DNA from: Voacanga thouarsii
Lineage: Eukaryota > Streptophyta > Magnoliopsida > Gentianales > Apocynaceae
Reading direction: 5' to 3'
DNA: 64,000 nucleotides
Assembly (NCBI GenBank): GCA_026120185.1
Contig: JANUWF010002273.1
Span: 2,153,001 to 2,217,000, forward strand
In this document: positions 21,321 to 31,911 of the stretch, piece after piece
Numbering within the stretch: position 1 is the stretch's first letter
How the letters are laid out: the number at the start of each line of letters is the position of its first letter
Notes under the pieces: generated by a model
The model's input: the letters and a program-made list of their open reading frames with translations, nothing else
Database searches by the model: none
What the model was told of the DNA's origin: nothing
Program-made: the position numbers and the translations under genes

Positions 21321-22500
21321 TCCTTCCACTACGATGTGGTTTATTTTTTTATAGGAACATCTGGTTGTACCTCTTTAGGTTCCTCAACTGAATTACTAGA
21401 AGTTGAAGTATCAATCAACTTATTTTCTAATTCTATCTTACTCGAGACCTTAGTGGATACACTTTTTTTCCCTCTAAGTATCTAGCATGAATACTTACAA
21501 GTAACTTTTGCTCCTAGAGATGATACAAGTATCCACCCTTTATTCTTTTAGGATATCCTACAAAGTAGCAGAATTTCGATCTTGGGTCTAGCTTACTTTC
21601 TTTAGTCAATACATAAATTGGACAACTCCATACCTTGAGATGATTCATACTAGACTTGTGTCCAGTCTACATCTCACAAGATGTCCTAGGTACTGATTTA
21701 AAAAGTACCAAGTTTAGAATATATGTTGTTATATCTAGAGCATATCCCTAAAAAGAAATAAGAAGAGTTACATAACTCATCATGCTTTTGACCATTTCTA
21801 TTAAAGTTCTATTTCTTCTCTCAGCTACGCCATTCTGCTAGAGAGCCCTAGGTGCAGTCAGCTGAGATACTATTTTCTGGTGTATCAAGTAGTCATTGAA
21901 TTCACTAAGGAAGTATTTTCCACAACGGTCCGATCTAAGCTTTTTTATTAGTTTACCTGTTTGATGTTCCACTTCAGCCTTAAACTTCTTAAACTTATAA
22001 AAAAAGTTAGACTTACGCCTCATTAGGTAAACATAATTAAAACGCGTATGATTATATGTGAAAGTGATAAAGTATTCATATCCTCCTCTAACAGGTATAG
22101 ATATAGGACCACAAACAACAGTGTGAACTAACTCATGGATTTTCTTGGCTCTTTCTGCAATTTGAGTAAATGATCTTTTGGTCATTTTACCCATAAGATA
22201 ATATTCACACTGAGGCTATTTCTTCAATTTCAATAAGTCCAAAGACCCATTTTGGATTAACTTTTGAATCCGATTAGGATTTATATATCCTAATATTAAG
22301 TACCATAAATACGAGTTATTTGATGTGATTTTTCTCTTCTTATTATTAGGTTTAGTCTAAGTGTTATTTATTTGATGACTTATATGATAAATATAAAAAG
22401 ATTGCCATACATGTTTCCAGAACAAATAGTTTTTTCATCTCTATTGATTGAAATATCAAAATAGAAAGAAACAGAATATCATTGATTTATCAATCTTAAA
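21321..22500 (-). pseudogene. pol: E2 integrase
   Basis: The 21,838-22,194 frame reads MGKMTKRSFTQIAERAKK, VHTVVCGPISIPVRGGYEYF, FTYNHTRFNYVYLMRRKS and KLRSDRCGKYFLSEF. This is the copia integrase core, nearly co-linear with E3 55,139-55,501. The first catalytic Asp of the usual HTDVCGP is Val here, so the enzyme would be dead even without the stops. A TAG ends the frame just before the NGVAERRN region. Confidence 0.85.
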
Positions 22501-22660
22501 ACTGAAATCAAATTCTATTTGAAACTAAAAATATATAAAATATCTTTTAAAACTAAGATCCTATTCCCAAGTCTCCTACTACTTCAGCCCATACTTGTGC
22601 TCCATTTCTTACTCGTAGTTCATGCTCTCCTCTATTGAGTCTCCTTATCTTTTTGAACCC

Positions 22661-22929
22661 CTACAAGGAGTTATAGATATAATTAGTGACTCCGGAATCA
22701 ACAATCCAAAAGGATGATGATCCAACCATCAAAATAGACTTTAAATAAAGAGCAATACCTGGGGAGAACTTGGCCAAGAAGTCCAGACAATCTTTCTTGA
22801 AGTGCCCCTTCTTGCCACACTTGAAACACTTGCCCTTACGCTTGGCATTGAGATTAGTTTGGACTGGGCTTTGATTCTTTAGGTTAAGCCGTACATTGTT
22901 CTGGCCCTTCTTCTTTTTGAATTTCTTGC
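22661..22929 (-). pseudogene. gag-pol: E2 Gag zinc knuckle and protease start
   Basis: The reading frame contains KCFKCGKKGHFKKDCLDF, a CX2CX4HX4C zinc knuckle, and then FWIVDSGVTNYIYNSL. The last is the aspartic protease active site, with Ala changed to Val in DSGAT. The N-terminal 18 residues of the apparent ORF (from 22,984) are encoded by the neighbouring gypsy LTR and are not Gag. Confidence 0.85.
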
Positions 22930-25916
22930 GTAACACCTCGCTACCTATGTATCCCAAAAAGGGTGGGGATGTCACTCCGTACAAAGTACAAAGGGTCTTT
23001 ATAACAAGATAAATAAATAACTCAACTAAACAAATCCCTCAAATAAAACTTAAACGTATTACAACTCAAAAAAACGCATATAGAGTTTTAGAATAAAGAT
23101 TGACGGAACATCATCTCTAAACAAAATGATTAAAAAATTAAAGCACAAATCTTGGACTTTAGCCCCAACATTATCAGAAGTGCTCTCAACCAGAAAACAT
23201 GCACAAATAATGTGAGAAATAAATTTCTCAGTAAATCCTCTGTGCGTGTGTGTGAGTATTCATTTGAAATAATTTCGTGATATGCATTTTGAAATACTAA
23301 AAATGCAATTACATTCACATTCAACCGTTTTAAATACAAGAGTTGCGTTTTCAATTTGTTTTCTCAATAAATACCTTTATTTCAAGAAAATTAACCACTC
23401 AACAATAATGTGGACTAAGAAACCCTATATTATAGCCCTGAGTCCTGAAATTTTACATCATGACCCTGTAATATGAAACCTTGCTCACAGCACAGTGAGT
23501 GATTGGCTCATGGGTAGGGATACTCCTCCTTCTCCTAGACCCCTCTAACTTATCGATTGTCCATTCCAGAGAAATATAGTCCCACTTGGAATTGGTTTGC
23601 TAGCTCAGACTGGTCTGACTTCCTAGCACTCTCACCTAATAAAAAATAAGTTCATCTCCCAGAGGTGGCTGCTTACCGGGAAACTAGCTTGCTCCTTCTT
23701 AGGCTAGTGCTAATAGCCTGCTCATATTGAGTACTCAAAGTTTTTGCTACAAGAACCACATTAACAACAAGTGGTAACCAATACGAGAGTATAAAACATG
23801 ACTTGGTAAACCTTGATTAAATCATTTAGTGCAAAAATCAGGTGAGTTATTTTGAAATCCTTTTGTTTAAGAAAATAGTTCGTGAGTTGAAATAGAATAC
23901 GAAAACTAGCCATGCGAACATTTTATCACAACAATCTGTGTTTCCATAATTACCACAAAACATTTGACAACTTGCAATTGCTATATTTTGTAAACGGTTT
24001 TAATGCAAGAACTTACCTTGGTATAGCAAATTAATTTATTAATCTAAATGAGTGGATCCTTGTTCTTGACAACCTTCTAAGTCTAAAAGTTATAAAATAA
24101 ATAAGTTACTACCTACTCCTAGTACTTTAGGAAATTATATCTCTTTTATAATTAATTCTCCATTCACATACAACAAGCAAATCTTCAAATAAATTATTGT
24201 CTAAACTTTTAGTTCATCCCCATGTGTCAACCCCATAAAATTATTTCATTTATAGAAGTATATAAATTAATAATAGAGAGTTTCTTTAAAAATTATTAAG
24301 CTGATCACAATTTCCAGCAATTTATCCTTCTTTCCTAATAATATAATACATATGAAAACACCTCAGAATGACCTCAATTGTTACAGAGACATTCCTAAAC
24401 GCATATAGAACAGACTACCAGTGGCCTTGCACAAAAATCAAACATTAATTACACTTAGAAATTTACTTTTTGCTACTGTAGTGTGCTGCCTAGGACAGAC
24501 TAGCATTAAAGAAAAATTTGTAACTTTTAATTCATTCATAAAAAATTCTGAAATTTTATAGTTAACATTGACACACCTAAAGCTATGTTTTATTTTTTAT
24601 TTTTTAAAACTTTATTAGGTAGTAATAACTACATCAAAGAGAACATTCAACAAAAACAGGGTACTCTGCCCCTTTAGGTATTTTGAAAATTACTAGGCTT
24701 TATCTCAAGGTTTTCTTGCATGATCTCTAGAACAAAACACATACTAAACATGTCTAGATTACAATATCAAAAGGCCCTACATTAATAAATTACATTGCTA
24801 TTTTCTTATACATTAAATCATACAACTAGTATAATATCACAAAATTTTCAGATTTCAAGAATAAGGAATAAAAGTGTTTTCTTTTTATCAAATGTTTTGA
24901 ATGGTGGTTTCTTTTTCAATATCCAAGCATGTTCAAATAACAATCATAAATTCACAGTCAAAGAACACATGTTACAAATTTTAAAAGTTAAACACCCCAA
25001 TTTCCCTCTATTATGGAAGCAACCAAGAAAATCAAAGCAAAGAACCGACTTTGTCTTTACCTCTTGTTACGTCTAACTCAAACAACCTTAGAGGAAAGAG
25101 TAGGTGTCTTCTAGATTTCGTTACCACCAAGTACGTCAAGAAATCAATCCAAGAATGGTGCTTTAAAGCTGTGTTTTTGTGCAGAAATTCTCCGTAAACA
25201 ATACAATAATCAAACTTTAGCCAAAGGAAGAAAGAATTTCATGTGAGGAGAGAGAGAGAGAGAGAGAGCTACTAGGGTAGATTAGAACTCAAAAATTTGA
25301 TTTATTCGGGTTTTTATATGTGAATTATTATAAGTTTAGGAAATAGAAAAAAGAATTAAGGAAAATCCTATTTTCCTTAAGTTTTATCTAATTAAAAGCT
25401 TCTTATAATTAATTTTTCATAATTTTTAGGGGATTTGGAGAGCTAGGTGGTAGCACATATGAGAGAAATTAGGAAGAGAATATTGTCTAATATTTCCTAA
25501 GCTTTAAATGATTGGAAATAAAAAATTCTTTCAAGATAATTTCTAAATTACATAAGAATTGGGTTTTCCTTCTTTCTTTTCTCCTAGGTGGCGGCTACTA
25601 GGCTTCTAGAAGCCTAGTAACTCCCTCAAAATATTCTCCTAACTAGATTAAATATTTAAATTAAAAAAATCAATTTTCCTTCAAATAAATTAAATGAAGA
25701 GAAAAGTCTTGCTAGTCTAATATTTAAATACTTCCTAAAATTAATACCTAAGCAAATAAATGAAATAATCATATAATGAGTAATAGATATAAATAGTAAC
25801 TACACAAATATATTAAAGAATAATAAATAAGTAATTATTTATCAACTAATAAATAGTTACCTAAATTATTTTAATTAATCGCTACTCAATAATTAAATAT
25901 ACAATTTTTGAGTTAG

Positions 25917-25970
<54 letters not shown>

Positions 25971-26147
25971 TTTCCCCTATCAACCATTACTGCAATTAGC
26001 AATTTCTCAAACATCACCAAAGCATAACAATCCTTCCACAATTATACTTAAATTCATTCATGCCATACCAAATATATATGCAAAAATATTCATGCCATAT
26101 GGTCCATATATTTCCATATTTCTAGAGGCATTTAGGGTGGGGTGTCA
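22930..26147 (-). repeat. Gypsy LTR A (3' LTR of E5)
   Basis: The minus strand begins TGACACCCCACCC at 26,147, directly after a purine-rich tract (26,148-26,162) and the end of the E5 integrase. It ends …GAGGTGTTAC at 22,930. This 3.2-kb LTR shares ordered blocks with LTR B and the E4 LTRs (for example TTATAAAGAC near the end), so it is a diverged member of the same family. It contains an (AT)n tract at 25,918-25,968. There is no coding capacity. Confidence 0.75.
25918..25968. repeat. (AT)n microsatellite
   Basis: About 50 bp of uninterrupted AT repeats inside LTR A. Confidence 0.9.
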
Positions 26148-26162
26148 TATTCTCCCTCTTTT
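26148..26162 (-). other. E5 polypurine tract
   Basis: On the minus strand AAAAGAGGGAGAATA lies directly before the TGACACC start of LTR A, as expected for the plus-strand primer of an LTR element. Confidence 0.7.
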
Positions 26163-26640
26163 AAGAGAATTCGCACCGAAATTCCTACTATGTTATACCT
26201 CAAAGTATTTCTAGATATTTTCAACTTACCTATTCCTCAAATTTTCAAGTAGCATATTGTGTACCATGATGATTCTATAAAACCTGTACTATAGGAATCT
26301 GCTTATTTTGAAGTGTCTTAATACTTCAGTCCAAAATCTTTACCAGCTTCTTGATATAACTCATACTGGGTTGCAGAATTAGTGTCTTCTCATTAAGTAC
26401 ATGCTTTGAGTCAGGATGACATTTCTTTAATTGTGATACATTAAATACATGATGTATTCCAGTCAATCCCTTCGGTAAATCTAAGTGATATGCCACCGGT
26501 CCAATCCTTTCAATGATTGGAAATGGTCTCAAATACATCTTACTCAATTTTCCTCCTTTTGGATGCTTCAGAATTTCTCTACTAGGAGTCAACTTCAAGA
26601 ATATCTAGTCTCCTACTTGGAACTCCAACTTTCTCCTTCT
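26163..26640 (-). pseudogene. pol: E5 integrase C-terminus and chromodomain-like tail
   Basis: The 26,326-26,598 frame has the characteristic chromovirus integrase tail: HPKGGKLSKMYLRPFPIIER, VAYHLDLPKGLTGIHHVFNV and SQLKKCHPDSKHVL. A chromodomain-like stretch follows in broken frames (a TLQNKQIPIVQVL block, then a NHHGTQYAT block). Chromodomains of this group direct integration to heterochromatin. The E4 copy at 46,200-46,610 aligns throughout. Confidence 0.83.
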
Positions 26641-27510
26641 ATTGTCGGTGTAACTTTTTTGTTGACTTTGCGCTGCCTTCAACCTTTCCCATATCACATT
26701 CACTTTTGCCGCCACCTCCTGTATGCACACCTCTCCAACCTTAGTAATCTGCCTATCTTTTGTCCATCCTTATTGTAATGGCACTTGACATTTTTTTCCA
26801 TACAACGCCTTGTATGGTGCCATTTCAATTGATGCCTGGTAACTATTGTTGTAGGCTAACTCGACGTAGGGCACGCAGTCAATCCACTTGTCACCAAAGT
26901 CTAAGACATTCGTCCTCAACATGTCCTCCAGAATCTTGATAACCCTTTCTGATTACCTGTCTGTGTGAGGGTGAGCTATTGTACTGAACTTCAAATTTAA
27001 TCCCATGGATTCTTGGAATTTTTCTCAAAATCTCGAAGTAAACCTCGGATTTCTATCTGACACAATACTTGAAGGTACTCCATACAATCTCACCAAAGAA
27101 TCCCTCACATTTATAGGTATAAACTGTGCTGTCTTAGTTAACCTGTCCACCACTACTCATATTGCATCATTTTGACCTCTCGTCAGAGAAAGTCTAGTGA
27201 CAAAATCCATCATTACCTCTTTCCATTTTCACTTAGGTGTCAGTATAGGTTGTAACATTCTAGTTGATTTCTTGTTCTCGGCTTTGTCTTTCTGACAAAT
27301 TAGATAAGTTGAAACATATCTCACCACATCTTTCTTCATTCCTAGCCACCAAAAAGCTCCTTTCAAATCTTGGTACATTTTTATTTCCTCGGGATGAATT
27401 GCATATTTACTCTTATGAGCTTCCTCCAGGATCTTCTTCCTCAGTGCCACTTCTTCAACTACACATATGAGATCACGGAAGTATAACACTCTCACTTCAC
27501 CAACCCGGAA
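26641..27510 (-). pseudogene. pol: E5 integrase
   Basis: The 27,229-27,495 frame is the zinc-binding N-terminus: ILEEAHKSKYAIHPEEIKMY (His-His), WWLGMKKDVVRYVSTYLICQ (Cys; the partner Cys is Tyr). The core follows in stop-broken frame with MMDFVTRLSLTRGQND and [14 protein letters not shown]. Then come [18 protein letters not shown] with the second catalytic Asp and DMLRTNVLDFGDKW. Nonsense codons interrupt it at several points. Confidence 0.85.
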
Positions 27511-28110
27511 ATCTTTTCCTCATCCGCTCACCTCTCTTTCTTTAAATTTTGGAAACTCCGTACTATTTTATTGAGCTTTGATTATCTCTTGTTTCAAATT
27601 CGGCATCAACCTTAAATTACTTACACAGTTCTTACCTTCTTTCATCTCCATCTCTTGGGCCAACACTTTCTCTACAGCTTTTACCTCTTGTGCCCTCAAT
27701 CTAACCATCTTCACTTTTCGACTTAAAGCATCAACTACCACGTTGACCTTTCTGGGGTGGTAGTTGATTAGACATTTGTACTTTTTCAAAAACTCCATCC
27801 ATCTCCGTTGCTTAAAGTTCAGGTCCTTCTGCATAAAGATGTACTTTAGACTTTAGTGGTCGGTGAAAATCTCATACTCCGCCCCATACAAATAGTATCT
27901 CCATTTTTTTTGGGCAAACATAATAGGGGCTAGTTCTAGATCATGCATTAGGTAATTGACCATATGCGGCTTCAACTTGCTAGATGTATATGCTATAACC
28001 TTTCTTTCTTGCATCAGTACTGCTCTCAATCCTTCTTTGGATGTATTAGTGTAGAAAGCATAGGGTTTATTCTCCTCTAGCAAGTTTAGCACAGGTACTG
28101 TCATCAATCT
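27511..28110 (-). pseudogene. pol: E5 RNase H
   Basis: Frames at 27,853-28,107 and 27,568-27,834 carry [20 protein letters not shown] (the usual catalytic Asp of YTDAS is Asn), [14 protein letters not shown] (Glu), FTDH…[25 protein letters not shown] and VVVDALSRK. This is the Ty3/gypsy RNase H with the conserved YHPGKxNxxADALSR motif in altered form. The Asp-to-Asn change is a G-to-A substitution. Confidence 0.85.
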
Positions 28111-28530
28111 TCTCTTGAGTTCTTAGAAACTCTTCTCGCACTTATCATTTCAGGTAAATTTCATGTTCTTCCTCAACAACCGAGTCATCAAGGAGGCCAA
28201 CGCAAAAAATCCCTTGATAAAACGGAGGTAGTAACCTGTTAATCCCAAGAAACTCTTAATCTTATTCACCATCTTAGGTTGCTTCCAATTTGAAACGGCC
28301 TCCACTTTAGTTTTGTCCATCTTGATACTATCCTTTGATACCAAATATCTTAGGAACAATATAGAGTCAAGTCCAAACTCGCACTTGTTGAACTTGGCGT
28401 ACGACTTATGTTCCCTCAATTTCCCCAATACAAGTCTCAAATGTCCCGTGTGTTCTTCTAACTTTTTCGAATAAATCAATATGTCATCTATAAATTCCAT
28501 GACAGATTTGTCTAGCTAGAGTTGAAATAT
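28111..28530 (-). pseudogene. pol: E5 reverse transcriptase remnant
   Basis: The 28,150-28,500 frame begins inside RT at [20 protein letters not shown] (catalytic D-D kept) and continues with LREHKSYAKFNKCEF and FLGLTGYYLRFIKGF. The preceding ~200 residues of RT (fingers and palm) are absent: the protease C-terminal region runs almost directly into the FIDD motif. A large internal deletion has therefore removed the first half of RT, near 28,505-28,530. Confidence 0.87.
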
Positions 28531-29055
28531 CTAGGCGTTTGCTCTAGCTATCAGAAATTTCAATTCTTATCTCAACAACTTCCGGGCTTTTGCTTCAGCT
28601 ATCCAAAATTTCAAATCTTTTACCCGTGTGCTATTGAATTCAAGTACATCACAGCTAGGTCTAATAAATTGCACAGACTTATTCTTACAATCTACCTTAG
28701 TCCCATGCTTTGCTTGCCAATCCATACTCAAAATTATATCATAACCATCAATAGTCAAAACTATGAGATCTCTTTCCAAATTCTCCTTCCCAACACCAAT
28801 CTTAGAATTCTGCACATATTTATCTGCTCACACCATTTTCTCTAAGGGAGTACTCACCAACAAGTTATATAGTAGTCCAATTCCATCCCATCCCAAATGA
28901 TATGCACAAGTCTTGTTTAGATAAGAATTGTTGGATCTAGGATCTATTAAAGTATTAACAGAACGACCTTAAATAGTAAACGTACCTTCTACCACTGTCG
29001 CATCTGCTCCAACCTCCTCCCGATTTAGTGCAAAGACATTTACCTTCACTTGTGC
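28531..29055 (-). pseudogene. pol: E5 aspartic protease region
   Basis: A frame at 28,567-28,815 reads LERDLIVLTIDGYDIILSMD, WQAKHGTKVDCKNKSVQF and VLEFNSTRVKDLKFWIAEAK. This matches the chromovirus protease C-terminal half and linker (E4 43,984-44,178 is the homologue). The upstream half with a LIDPRSNNSYL active site (normally LIDPGSTHSY) lies in broken frames at about 28,850-29,000. A short degenerate tandem copy of the AEAKARKLLR segment occurs at 28,531-28,620. Confidence 0.82.
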
Positions 29056-30171
29056 CTTTTATGTTCCACTTCTTGAAGTTCTTGAGCTATTTGCTCTGTT
29101 AGCTCCGGTGGGCTTTGCTAAGACTTCTTGCCCAATTCTTAGGGTTTTGGGATAGTTGTTTTGGAGATGATACGGGTCTCCACAATTGTAGTATTTCCTT
29201 ATAGCTCCCTTAGACCAACAATCTTTTTCCACATGAACTCTCTTGCTATAATATCGGTATGATGTCAAGTTTTGAGTGGGGCCAGTTGGTGTAGTACGTG
29301 TTTGCTTCCCTTTGTTCTGCCATTGTTGATTGGAAGGTCCCATGTTATTTTGTTGCCTTAGAAATTGCTGTTGTGGTTGCCTCGGTAGTGGGAAGGTCCT
29401 TTGAACCATCTTGTTTTTATCCTTGTTTTCAATTCGAGTGCCTGCATCCATTGTTGTTGAGTACGTAGTTGTTGGGAAAGGTGCCAAAGCCTTCCTTAGT
29501 TCCTACCCCAGGCCCTTGACAAACTGTCTAGTTCTATTTTGCTCAGTGTAAACCAATCTCTTATAGTAATTTGATAGCTGGTTAAAGCGGGTAGCATACT
29601 GAGCCACAGACATATTCCGTTATTTCAGATTTTGGAACTCGTCCTCCCTTTTCTCCATTATCCACTGTGGGATATACTCAACCCTAAAAGCCTCCCCAAA
29701 ATTGTCCCAAGTCCAATCTTGATCCAACAGCTCCCAATCTTCCTAGACACGTTGCTACCATGCACGAGTTGGTCCTTTTAGCCTAATGGGGGCAAATTTG
29801 ACCATCTTTTTTTCAGAGTACTGAAGCGTAGCATAGATATCCTCCATCTGCTCTACCCACTGCTCTGTCTTCTGGTCTTGTTCTTCTTCACCCAGAAAAA
29901 TGGGAGGTTGAAATTTTAAAAACTTCTCTAGAGCTTCATCTTCCTCTCTTGGGTTTCTTCACTCCACTAAAGTTTGTAGTATCTTAGTCATCTAGTTGAA
30001 TGCTTGTCCCATAGTCACCTCAGTGGGCATCTCATATTCCACTTCTTTGTTTGGCTCGCTTCTGCCTCTCTAGTTCGGTGTTGAAAGAGGGGTAGCATCA
30101 TATTCAAGAGCCACAGGTTCTGCCTCACAGACTTTCCTACTAGTTGTAGCAACTCGACGTTTTGGTGCCAT
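29056..30171 (-). pseudogene. gag: E5 Gag
   Basis: Gag starts at 30,171 with MAPKRRVATTSRKV, immediately after a GATGTTGTAGA sequence. It contains the retrotransposon Gag core: EDEALEKFLKFQPPIF, QMEDIYATLQYSEKKMVKF, QDWTWDNFGEAFRVEYIP, AQYATRFNQLSNYYKRLV and NRTRQFVKGLG. The tail (29,059-29,487) is Gln-rich and holds two degenerate zinc knuckles in which Cys is replaced by Tyr. Several nonsense codons are present. Gag would form the cytoplasmic virus-like particle. Confidence 0.85.
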
Positions 30172-30438
30172 TCTACAACATCGCCCCAAAGTAATGAGTT
30201 ATGCAACAAAGATCAAGTATATCCAAAATGTATAAACACTCAAGATGTAGACATAAATGTAATATATGCAAGTTTTATTTAAAAGATAACATATTTTTAA
30301 AGAATGGAGTATACTAAAGTACTCTTATTTGCAAAAACTTTTAAAGCAAAGCAATAAATCATGAATAGATTACTAGTACATAGATTTATTGAAAGCAATA
30401 AACAACCAGTCTTCCAAGCATGCTAAAACCTTACAACT
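30172..30438 (-). other. E5 spacer between ORF0 and gag
   Basis: Non-coding spacer of 267 bp, alignable with 40,801-41,065 of E4 (shared blocks TTTATTGCTTTCAATAAA and GCAAATAAGAGTAC). It ends with GGGGCGATGTTGTAGA directly before the gag ATG. Confidence 0.65.
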
Positions 30439-30927
30439 CTACTCCTCATCAGAGTCTTTAGTGTCAAATTCATATAGCGAACCCTCAGAGTTCTTAGAGA
30501 AATATATTCCCACACCACTTACGAACTCAAAGGTCATAGGTTTCTTCCCGGGTCTCCTGGAACTCTCTACAGTCTCAACATGATTTGGTGGTAGTACAAA
30601 AGAAGGTCAAGGTTGAGACTTATAGTCAATCTCCCCCTAGTCATCACTGTCTGCTATCAAGTCAATCACTAGAATGGGTAGGTTTGGCACATACTCCATA
30701 GCATCACCCTTTTCCTCACTATAAGTGATAAAGTCTATTATGGGTACGGGTGGAGGTTCAATAATTTGCACTTTATTCTCACTACTCTCTTCCATAGGTA
30801 TTTCTGGTTGAGGTGTAGGTTGTGGTGCGGGTTGTGGTTCTGGTTAGTCTTCTGGCTGGATATGAATTGGTTGGTACCATGGCTGTCCGTTCATGGTCTT
30901 CCCTACAGTTTTATACATCCTAACCAT
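30439..30927 (-). pseudogene. ORF0 of E5: SIM-motif accessory protein
   Basis: The frame runs from ATG at 30,927 (MVRMYKTVGKTMNGQPW) to TAG at 30,439, 162 codons, with three in-frame stops. Parts in order: short basic N-terminus; Pro/Gln tract QPAPQPTPQ; KVQIIEPPP; first hydrophobic-acidic motif PIIDFITYSEE; the strictly conserved MEYVPNLP; second motif LVIDLIADSDD; GEIDY; PPNHVE and ESSRRPGK; acidic end DTKDSDEE. The second motif fits SUMO-interacting motifs (hydrophobic V-I-D-L core plus acidic/Ser flank). It is homologous to E4 40,321-40,800. I do not recognise the family; SUMO binding is inferred. Confidence 0.72.
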
Positions 30928-30944
30928 CTTACAACATGAATAGC

Positions 30945-31818
30945 TAGGGATGGCAATTATGTCGTATTTGGGTTAGCGAGTCATGTCAATTTAGGATAAT
31001 AACACACGACAAGCCAACCCGAACACAACACGATTAATAAACGTGTCGTGTTGTGTCAACCTATTTATTTGCGTGTCGTATTCGTGTTATAAAACGGGTT
31101 GATACGATTAGATACAAAAATTACTAAATTCGAATACCTACTAAACCCGCCAATCTATCCACCCATTACACAAAAAAATTTAAAAAATCAAATCAAACCA
31201 TATAAAATTAAAAAAATCAATAAGATAGCCCATAAAGTCTTAAATAATCAATAAACAACAAACTGCCCAACTAAATATTTAAAGATCTCAATAAATTCAT
31301 AAAATTTAATTTTAAAAATCTAAATAAATGTAGCTTTGCAATAAAATGAGATTGTTCAAGAAATTATTTTCTCTAGCTAAAAGTTGTTGTAATAATATTT
31401 TTATCACAAACATTAAATAATAATTAATTAAGAATGATTCACTTACCATATATCAAGCAAATAGCTATATTAACATCATTTATTTTCCTTAAGAGGTCTC
31501 ATATAATTAAACAAAATAGACACACAAACAATTCAATTAATTCATATAATAAAATTTAATTCAATTAATTCATGTAAAAAATATAATTATCTAATTTTTT
31601 ATAGTGAAATTTGTAGGGTGTTACAAACAATATTAAACATAAGTATTAAAAAAAAAAGTTAAATGGGTTTGTGGGTTTAAATGGGTTGAACCCGTTTATA
31701 ATCCGAACACATTTAAAGTTAAACAGGTCCACCTGTTTCGACTCAAACCCGTGAAACCCCAACCCTAACCCGCTATAACCGTGTCATTTTCGTGTCGTGT
31801 TCAATATTGCCACCCTTA
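30945..31818. mobile_element. hAT-type MITE in the E5 leader
   Basis: Ends are TAGGGATGGCAAT at 30,945 and ATTGCCACCCTTA at 31,818, an imperfect inverted pair of the kind seen in plant hAT elements. Both sides are flanked by the identical 8-bp TGAATAGC (30,937-30,944 and 31,819-31,826), the target duplication size of hAT. The 874-bp interior has no ORF but has subterminal GTGTCGTGTT and AACGGGTT-type repeats in both orientations. It is inserted between the primer site and ORF0 of E5, only 18 bp from the ORF0 ATG. Confidence 0.9.
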
Positions 31819-31892
31819 TGAATAGCTCAAGTTCTTCAAAAGATTATAAAACTTAATGAAATAAATCTAAATACTACTAATAGTTACCTAAA

Positions 31893-31909
31893 CCTGGGCT
31901 TTGATACCA
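31893..31909 (-). promoter_or_regulatory. E5 primer-binding site (tRNA-iMet)
   Basis: On the minus strand TGGTATCAAAGCCCAGG lies two bases after the LTR B end (GGTGTTATA). The same arrangement is seen in E4. Confidence 0.83.
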
Positions 31910-31911
31910 CT

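Larger units (their letters stand above)
17942..22929 (-). mobile_element. Truncated copia retrotransposon E2
   Basis: The order on the minus strand is zinc knuckle and protease (22,661-22,960), integrase (about 21,800-22,500), RT (about 20,230-21,300), RNase H (20,007-20,222), polypurine tract (19,687-19,698) and a 1.75-kb 3' LTR. The proteins match those of E3 block by block, so both belong to the same copia clade. Long LTRs suggest an Angela-like (Tork) group; this is inferred. The gag N-terminus, primer site and 5' LTR are missing because the element stops abruptly at 22,929/22,930 against a gypsy LTR. Confidence 0.85.

Noticed and set aside
28522..28845. 107-residue plus-strand ORF
   Set aside because: Shadow of the E5 protease region on the other strand.
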